From positions 10,664,001 to 10,728,000 of the forward strand of contig NC_134161.1 of the NCBI RefSeq assembly GCF_033958435.1: DNA of 64,000 bases, read 5' to 3'. Below, piece by piece: positions 57,716-64,000 of the stretch. Position numbers and translations under genes: made by a program. The stretch is from Carettochelys insculpta. Lineage: Eukaryota; Chordata; Testudines; Carettochelyidae. How positions within the stretch are numbered: the first letter of the stretch is position 1; each line of letters opens with the position of its first letter. The notes beneath the pieces are model-generated. The model was not told the origin of the DNA, ran no database searches, and saw nothing but the letters and a program-made list of their open reading frames with translations.

Positions 57716-58320
57716 AATTCACATTAAACAGTTTAAAATGAGGCTTAGGGCTGGGTGTACAGCCTGCCTGTTCCCATAGCAAGTGTGTTATTACTAATCT
57801 TTTATTCACATGACAGGGAAGAAAAGGAAAAGCAGTTTAAAGCATTTGAAATGTTGCGTTAAGTAAGGCTCTCCTTTGAACAACACCCTTCATTTCCTTT
57901 CTTGTTCACTCGGGAGAGCCTTTAGAAGCAACCCCCCCATGTTCCTCCATCTGACTGTCTTTTAGATAGTAATAACTGACCTTCTGGGAGAAAAGAAGTT
58001 GGAGAAGATGGGCTGGAGCTGATGATGATGCTCACAGTAAAATCCAGTTCGCTTTCCTAGCAGACTGAACCAGACGCACACAAGCCCAAGGGGCAGAGAG
58101 AACAACGGCAATAGAAAACATTGTTTGCCTCTGGTAGTGACTGTCATGAGGTTCTCCTATGTTGTATGAAAATTGGCTTATGACTATGAATGTGCATAAC
58201 TTGAAGAGACTTAGATAAAATAACTCATGCAACCTATCAGTTGTCATGTTAGACTCTGCTGAATATGGATATCCTGGTTTTATGCATATATCATTCATCT
58301 ATGTGAAGTTAAAAATATGA
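57716..58320. other. No recognisable gene or repeat
   Basis: AT-richer sequence. Short frames only. Confidence 0.35.
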
Positions 58321-58379
58321 AGTGTGAATCTGGTATTAGTTCTAAATATGCTAATGAGTGCCATTACTTATGTTGCAGA

Positions 58380-59170
58380 ACCTGAATGGCTCATTGAATA
58401 AGTCAACAACCTGTGAATAGTCTTCTTTGTCCTGTAAGCCTAGGTATGGTTAGTCCTAGGAAGACATGTGACTTGGCTGACTGGATCCTGGAATCCATCT
58501 TAAACTTGGTAGCCATTTGGTATTTTTCTATGTGGAGTTGCATGGGAGTGGGGGTTGCTGTGCAAAAAGTTTCTACTCTGGAGGAAAAGCCTACTTAAGG
58601 AATGGGTCAGTCCTTTGTCTTCAGCTGGCCTTTGAAACTGCCTGGCACACCCTAAGGGGATACAAAGAAGTTTGAAAAAGCTGTAGACCCACATTGGAAT
58701 GAAAAACTGCTATTTGAACCTTTTTGAGATAAAAGCAGATGTTTAGGATAAAAGTCTGCACATAACAAGTTTCTCAGTGGGTTAGAATGAGCTAAGAAAT
58801 TTACATTAAACTAAATTTAGTAATTTAGTTTGTTCTGTTTGCACTTGCGACCACTTAAATCTTTTTTTTTTGTACTTAATAAAACTTGCTTTATTATTGA
58901 GCCCAGTGTAAATAATTGTTCCAAGGGATGAAGGGGTGGGGGAGTAGCTGCTGCTCATATCCCCTCATTTATTGATAAAGAGGGAAGACTGCCTTATGAG
59001 TTTACTCCATGAAAAACTTTTACATGGAGTAAGATGAATGTACTTGGTCAAGAAGAGCCTTTTTTTTTCTCCCCAGATTTGGTAAACTCAGTTATTCAAG
59101 ACCTATAATGCATGTGAACACAAGACAGTCCTTAATAAATAAAATCCAGTTTGTATGTTTTGTAACCCCT
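58380..59170 (+). repeat. Possible LTR of an old retroelement
   Basis: AT-rich block with a poly(A) signal AATAAA at 58878-58883 in 'gtacttaataaaacttgctt', followed by 'gcccagtgtaaataattgtt' and 'ccatgaaaaacttttacatg'. The layout resembles a turtle LTR (R/U5 after AATAAA). No internal viral genes are seen beside it, so it would be a solo or partial copy. Class assigned from memory and uncertain. Confidence 0.3.
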
Positions 59171-59614
59171 GTTTTTAACGTACACAATGATTTGTAAGGT
59201 GATACGTGTTCACTGCAGGATGGTCGAACTTTCTTACGTATTCCATTTCCTCACACTTCATGTGTGGGTTTATTCCTCTGTCTCCCTGACTTTCGCTCCC
59301 AAGCCTCCATGAATTATGTCATTTTTCACTTCAGTTTTCTTGCCTAAAATGCATGTTGCCCTTCACAGCAGGAATGCCGCAAGCTTCCTTTTCCTCTTCA
59401 AAATCTAGACTTTATCAGCAACGTGATCAAAACACAGATAGTGTATCCCACAGTGCACTGTACATATTATAAGGGGAGTTATCCAACATTCTGAGATCAC
59501 AAGGTTTGCTATTTAGATCTGAGTTGTTCATTTTGGACTTTTAGACGTTCACCGTTTATTGAATATAATTGGGAGGTGTTTCTTACTTTGCAATTATAGT
59601 GTTGGGAGTGACAA

Positions 59615-59668
59615 AGAGGTCCTTAAAGAGCTGCATGTGGCTCTGGAGCCATAGGTTGCAGACCCCTG
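59615..59668. mobile_element. hAT terminal fragment
   Basis: Ends 'gccataggttgcagacccct' then 'g'. Its reverse complement begins 'caggggtctgcaacctatgg', a common hAT terminus. No partner end located. Confidence 0.4.
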
Positions 59669-60153
59669 TTTGGGGTTTTGATCCCATTTAGGGTTGGGTT
59701 CCTGGTTGCTGAGATCTAGGAGCTGAACAGTTCAGTGTCTGTGTTTTGCAGGGAGATGGTAATCCCACCTCTGCCTTTTCAGGGGGAGTTCGGAGGATGT
59801 GGCTCAGCAGCACAGGGTGATGGGGAGCCCACAGAGCAAGAAGGTAGGAGTCAGTGGCAGGATCAGCCCAACAGCGGACAACCTGTAAGGGGCTTATGTG
59901 ATTCAGCCTGTCAGTGACTCTTACTTGCAACCTCCCAGTTGGAGACACAGGTCCAGCCTGCAGTCTGATCCCCATTCCTAGACCTGCCTGACGTGTACCA
60001 ACATCAGACTGGGGTATTGTACTTTGACTCTTTTAGGTCAAAGGCTTAGAGCAGCCTTCAAAGCAGTCTTGGCTGGCGAAGTCAGGTTCTCCTGAGACAG
60101 AAGGAAAAAGGAGAGGGTTAGCAAGGGGGGAAATAAGATGGGGAAAGGAAAAG

Positions 60154-60159
<6 letters not shown>

Positions 60160-60225
<66 letters not shown>
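60160..60225. repeat. Compound microsatellite (TG)14(AG)19
   Basis: Fourteen uninterrupted TG units (60160-60187) are followed directly by nineteen AG units (60188-60225), with no imperfection. Such a perfect tract is likely polymorphic. Confidence 0.97.
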
Positions 60226-60226
<1 letters not shown>

Positions 60227-61655
60227 ATCTCACATCCCAGGTGATAGCTGGGGGTGGCTGTGTCATTTTGGGTCCACCTCTCCGGCTCAGTTTGATCAGG
60301 ACATGTTCAGGATTGGGATGAGGAAAATCCAGGGTTCCAGGTGACACTGGTGGTGAAGTGGCTTCAGGCCACTTCTTACAGTCGGTGAGTGGTACAGTAG
60401 CCCCTCAAGTCCATTTTTGAGAGTGTGATGGGCAGAACAATCCCTGCCCTTGTTACTTTGTCTGCCAATCAGGCATCCCTGCCGATGTTCCAGTTTTGGT
60501 TCATTGGTTTCTGTTGGTGTGCTGTTTGTCTCCCATGTGCTGTCCTTGGATTCTGTCTGTCGGGCTCTTTGCTCTGACTCACTCAGTGGTATTGGCTTGC
60601 TCTTGAGCTGTCTCCTATCAGTATTTGTTCTCACGGGTTATTGTGATATTTGATGACCTTTTGCTATTTCTGGAGTTGAACTCACTATTCAGGTCAATTC
60701 ATATAAGTCCAGAGACCATTGTGATAATGGGTCTGTCTCCAGGCTCAGGACCCATTTGCTGTACCTCTGCGTCATATGAAACCAGCCCTGCTCTAAAGAA
60801 TTTGTAAGAGAGAAATGCAGCTACAGAGCAGAGACTTGACTTAAGTTACCGGGAGGCTGAGTGGCAAAGCTGGGACTCTGGAGCTGTAGTGGCAGCATCT
60901 CCGCTACCTTTCTTGATTGCCAAGATGCCTTGGGAAAAGTGATGTCCAGCACATTTAATTGCCATTGCTGTGAGCAGGATTTGGAGCAATGACTTGGCTC
61001 CATGTCTGTCTGCTAATGTGTGCTTCTCTTGGGGCTCCGTTCAGAGGCAACAGGTGTGGGGATTCCAGGGGGGCACCAATCCCCATGACCCTGCTCACCC
61101 CCGCTCCCTTTTGTCCCTGTTCCACTCATCCCCCTCCCTTTCCCCTCCACATCATTGCTGTGCCCATGCCTGGCCTTTTCCTGTGGAAACTCCTCATCAA
61201 GTCCTGTTTGGGCAGTGCCACACCCCACCCCTGTGTGGCACAGCCTGAAAGTGCGAGCGAGGACCATGCTGCTTGGGGGAGGGGCCCTCGCTCATCAGAA
61301 ATGGCCCAGCCCTGCTGGGGATGCATGTGGCCCCTTGTGCACCCTCACACATCACCTATAGCTTTATTTGTAGGTCAGCTGCAGAGTCAATGCAGGATGG
61401 GCGCATAGTTGACACCCAGGAGAATCTACTTACTCCCAGGGCAACTTGTGTTTTCCCGTGTGCACACGAGAGCTGCCAGCTCTGAGTGCAAAAAGGAGAC
61501 ACTAGGGGCGTCAATGAGCCCAGAAAACTGGACAACCGGCAGCGTATAGAGAGGACTCTTAGATGTCCTGGGACAGCTTCTGCAGTGGGGGATGGTCTAG
61601 GGAGAACCTGGCACACCCACATCCCCACCCACCGGAGTCCTCTTTCTTGGCCCTG
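60226..61655. other. No recognisable gene or repeat; one possible MIR piece
   Basis: 'gggaggctgagtggcaaagc' followed by 'tgggactctgg' near 60850 resembles an antisense MIR core. The rest is unassigned. Confidence 0.35.
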
Positions 61656-61659
61656 AAAG

Positions 61660-61820
61660 TGCCATCGGCATTGGATAAGTTCTTTGATCTCGGCCCCGAG
61701 GGAAAGCGAAAGGCCCAGGAAGAGAGGAATCCTTCACTGTCATCTCCTGAGCTACTAGGAGAACCTTCTTCATGGCTCCCCGGCTCAACTGTGCTCGTGC
61801 TGGGAAACAAGGCACTGGAG
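61660..61820 (+). CDS. Candidate exon D1 (product unknown)
   Basis: A 161-nt segment follows 'tcctctttcttggccctgaaag' and precedes CTGGAG with donor 'gtataa'. The frame reads (V)PSALDKFFDLGPEGKRKAQE then ERNPSLSSPELLGEPSSWLP and GSTVLVLGNKALE. It is balanced in composition and less proline-biased than other frames here, which is why I note it. The donor is mediocre. It could pair with D2 at 62079 across a 258-nt intron in a compatible phase. Confidence 0.18.
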
Positions 61821-62078
61821 GTATAAATATCCCGGGAAAGTCCCCATCACCTGTATGTTCCCATTTTCTCTCTTGGGGCGTGACTGCTGACGTTCTAATG
61901 CAGCCGGTCACTTTGACTGGGATGGAGAACTCCCCTGCCATATGCACGTAGGCTCCTCTATTCTCCCTGATGAGCCATTTGTTCCGCTGCCATTCTCTGC
62001 TTTGATATCTTTCTCCGCCGCATCTCCCCACCGCCCCCGTTTCTCATCAGTGGATTTGCTCTCTCCTTCTGTATCCAG

Positions 62079-62158
62079 GGTTACACAAGCTGCCAGACCC
62101 TCGGAGAGAGCCTCCGCCTATTGAATCTGAAGCAGGGGAGACACCAGTTGTTTGTTTC
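62079..62158 (+). CDS. Candidate exon D2 (product unknown)
   Basis: An 80-nt segment after a strong acceptor ('gctctctccttctgtatccag') ends at 'gtaggt'. In phase with D1 it reads GYTSCQTLGESLRLLNLKQG then RHQLFV. A second frame (LHKLPDPRREPPPIESEAGE) is also open, so the frame is not determined by this exon alone. No family recognised. Confidence 0.15.
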
Positions 62159-62559
62159 GTAGGTGCTAGTGCTGGCTGAGCACTCTCTGCGTGGGAGGGC
62201 AAGGGCATGGTCTGCAGGTCAGGACAGGGCAGTCTTGGCAGGGCTGGTTAGGGCAGGAACTGGCTGCAGGTTGAGATGATAGTTCATTGCCCCAGCAGGA
62301 TGGGGCGGGGGAAACAGGAGGTTGCAGGGAAGGGTTCAAACCCAACCCACCCCTCCCCGCCCCACCTCCACAGCCCAGCTGGGGATGGCTTAAATTCACA
62401 AGTGGATGCTCTCTGTTGTGTTCTCATGCAGGGGGCAAGGGAGTGCCAAGCAGGTGGCCTATTTGTTAAAGAAGCAAAGAATCAGTGTCTAATTGGGCTG
62501 AGCCGCTGCTGGCTTCTGTCTCCGCACAAATTTGGGAGCTAGGAATGCCCCTGAGCGCC

Positions 62560-62695
62560 AATCCCAGCTCTGTGGCTGACCTGCTGGCTGACCCCTGCCC
62601 TCTCTGTGCCTCAGTTTCTCCCACTGCACAATGGGAACATCTGCATCCATACCTTCTAGAGGATGTGGGACAATCAAGTGCTTGGAAGATGTAAG
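62560..62695 (+). repeat. MIR SINE
   Basis: 'gctctgtggctgacctgctg', 'ctgtgcctcagtttctccca' and 'ctgcacaatgggaacatctg', ending 'caagtgcttggaag'. Sense MIR, well kept. Confidence 0.8.
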
Positions 62696-63812
62696 CTACA
62701 GCGCAGCTGGTTTCACTGGTGTGACTTCTCCTTAACTGTCCCTGTGCTGAGCAGCTCTCAAGGTGTAATAAAGATGCTGAGGGGACTTGCAGGATTTCCA
62801 AAAGTACTGAGCAGGACTCAGGCACCTAATGGGGTTAAAAAAGCACCTCGCTGCCTCTTTCGGCCAGGTGACTGGCGAAGTGCATTGAAAGCTTGCGGTG
62901 TGAAGCACCTCTTCCTGCTTCCAGACAAAGGAGCAAAAGCTTAGAAACAAAACAACTTGCCCTGGCCCTAGCAACTCAACTCTTCAATCTCCATTGTGTC
63001 CCTCCCTATTGCCTGTTGGTCCTGCCCCAAGCCATGTAGAAGTGCAGTCACTACCAAGGCCTCTGCAGCACTGGTCAGATTCCAGGTGCCCTCTTCTCTG
63101 CACCTGCCTTTTACTTAAGTTTTGGTTCAGCCTCTGGCTTCAAGCTGACTTGTTTGTATGCTGAATGCTCTAGATGGCCAACTCACACCTGGCCTCAAAC
63201 ACCTGGTTAGGTAGCGTCTGGTCCCCTTTCCTCTCTCGCCAGTGGGAGTTTGGCCAAGGGTTTTGCTGAAAGCAGGACTGGGCCCATGATGTACCACTTG
63301 CTTGTAGTTTGCACCCAGCTTTGGGTGGGACCTGTTGATAACTGCTGCCTGCTCTCGGCACAATCCAAGCACTAGTTCCGTTTCTATCTTCCAAACGGCA
63401 AACGTGGAGGATGACTTCCCCCCCCACCCCCGCTCCTTCCTTTCTCTGGCTGAAGAAAGCCGTATGGGAAGCGGGATTCGAGCGAGTCTGGTGGATATGC
63501 AGAGCTGTGTTCCTTTGCAAGAGTGGGGCTCTGCTTTCCCATTTCATGGAGGGCTTTGACAGGCAAGGCAGCTGGCCAGCACTCAGACCTGAGTAGCACC
63601 TGCAGCCATAGAGGTGGGTGTGTTGGTGGCATACATGGATGTGGGTGGTAGGGGGGATGATTGTGTTGTAGGGACAAGATGAGGATTGTGGTGAGTCTGC
63701 AGAGAAATACCACAGTCCCTTGAACAATGAGTGCTCAGCTCGTCTTTATGCTTGTATGGTGAGGACCTCCTGTGCTTTGCCAGCCCACTCTGACATGAAT
63801 CACAGCTCCCAC
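62696..63812. other. No recognisable gene or repeat
   Basis: Unique-looking sequence. A 185-codon minus-strand frame (63170-63727) shows no domain. Confidence 0.4.
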
Positions 63813-63814
63813 CA

Positions 63815-63945
63815 AGGCTTCTCGACTTAGAGGGGAGGATACTGAGGGGAAACAAGTGGCTTTGCGCAAGCTGACACAGCAGAACAGGGGCAGAGCCAGA
63901 CAGGAGTCCTGGCAGCCGATCCTTTGCCCTAACCAGCTGCTTGCA
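63815..63945 (-). repeat. MIR SINE, antisense
   Basis: 'ggaggatactgaggggaaac', 'gctgacacagcagaacaggg' and 'gcagagccagacaggagtcc', in reverse-complement MIR order. Confidence 0.7.
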
Positions 63946-64000
63946 AACTTCTTCCCATTGGTTTTTTCCCCCCCGGAAGACACTAGCATGGAGAAGGTGC

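Noticed and set aside
1..64000. CRISPR array, rRNA, tRNA, bacterial operons
   Set aside because: No regularly spaced repeats, cloverleaf or rRNA signatures seen. The repeat content is clearly that of a vertebrate genome.

Overview
This is vertebrate nuclear DNA, and no complete gene could be recognised in it. The long reading frames on both strands are low-complexity, share no recognisable domain and mostly overlap repeats. The window is best read as intronic or intergenic sequence: a moderately GC-rich background filled with old interspersed repeats. The repeat mix points to a sauropsid, most probably a turtle. It has CR1 and L3-like LINEs with sauropsid-type 3' ends, many MIR-type SINE fragments, hAT-type elements, a Penelope-like element, and a TCGA-rich palindromic DNA transposon that I associate from memory with soft-shelled turtles. 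The species assignment is inference.

Layout. 0-9 kb: two related short-TIR elements, a CR1 3' end, a CR1 tail split by a hAT insertion (4.9-5.3 kb), an L3-like antisense 3' end (5.7-6.2 kb), a possible LTR (7.3-7.8 kb) and MIR fragments. 9-20 kb: mostly unique sequence with a CR1 carrying its reverse-transcriptase end (12.9-13.8 kb) and antisense CR1 pieces (16.3-17.3 kb). 20-36 kb: largely unique sequence with three isolated exon-like segments on the + strand (20.1, 24.8 and 35.1 kb) and a hAT remnant (34.7 kb). 36-46 kb: a Penelope-type terminal fragment, a motif cluster at 38.4-38.8 kb (octamer, CCAAT, RFX X-box, CRE-like), the 711-bp TCGA-rich element at 44.7 kb and a 43-bp tandem duplication. 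46-60 kb: a pair of 296-bp TIR elements, AT-richer possible regulatory DNA (49.5 and 51.1 kb), an L3-like LINE (52.9-54.1 kb), another TIR element (55.3 kb) and a Penelope-like element on the minus strand (56.5-57.7 kb) whose GIY-YIG endonuclease is readable. 60-64 kb: a compound microsatellite, a possible two-exon segment (61.7-62.2 kb) and MIR fragments.

No set of genes acting together is visible. The biology readable here is the history of mobile elements plus a few candidate regulatory clusters. The exon-like segments rest only on splice-site context and open frames, which arise often by chance in 64 kb.
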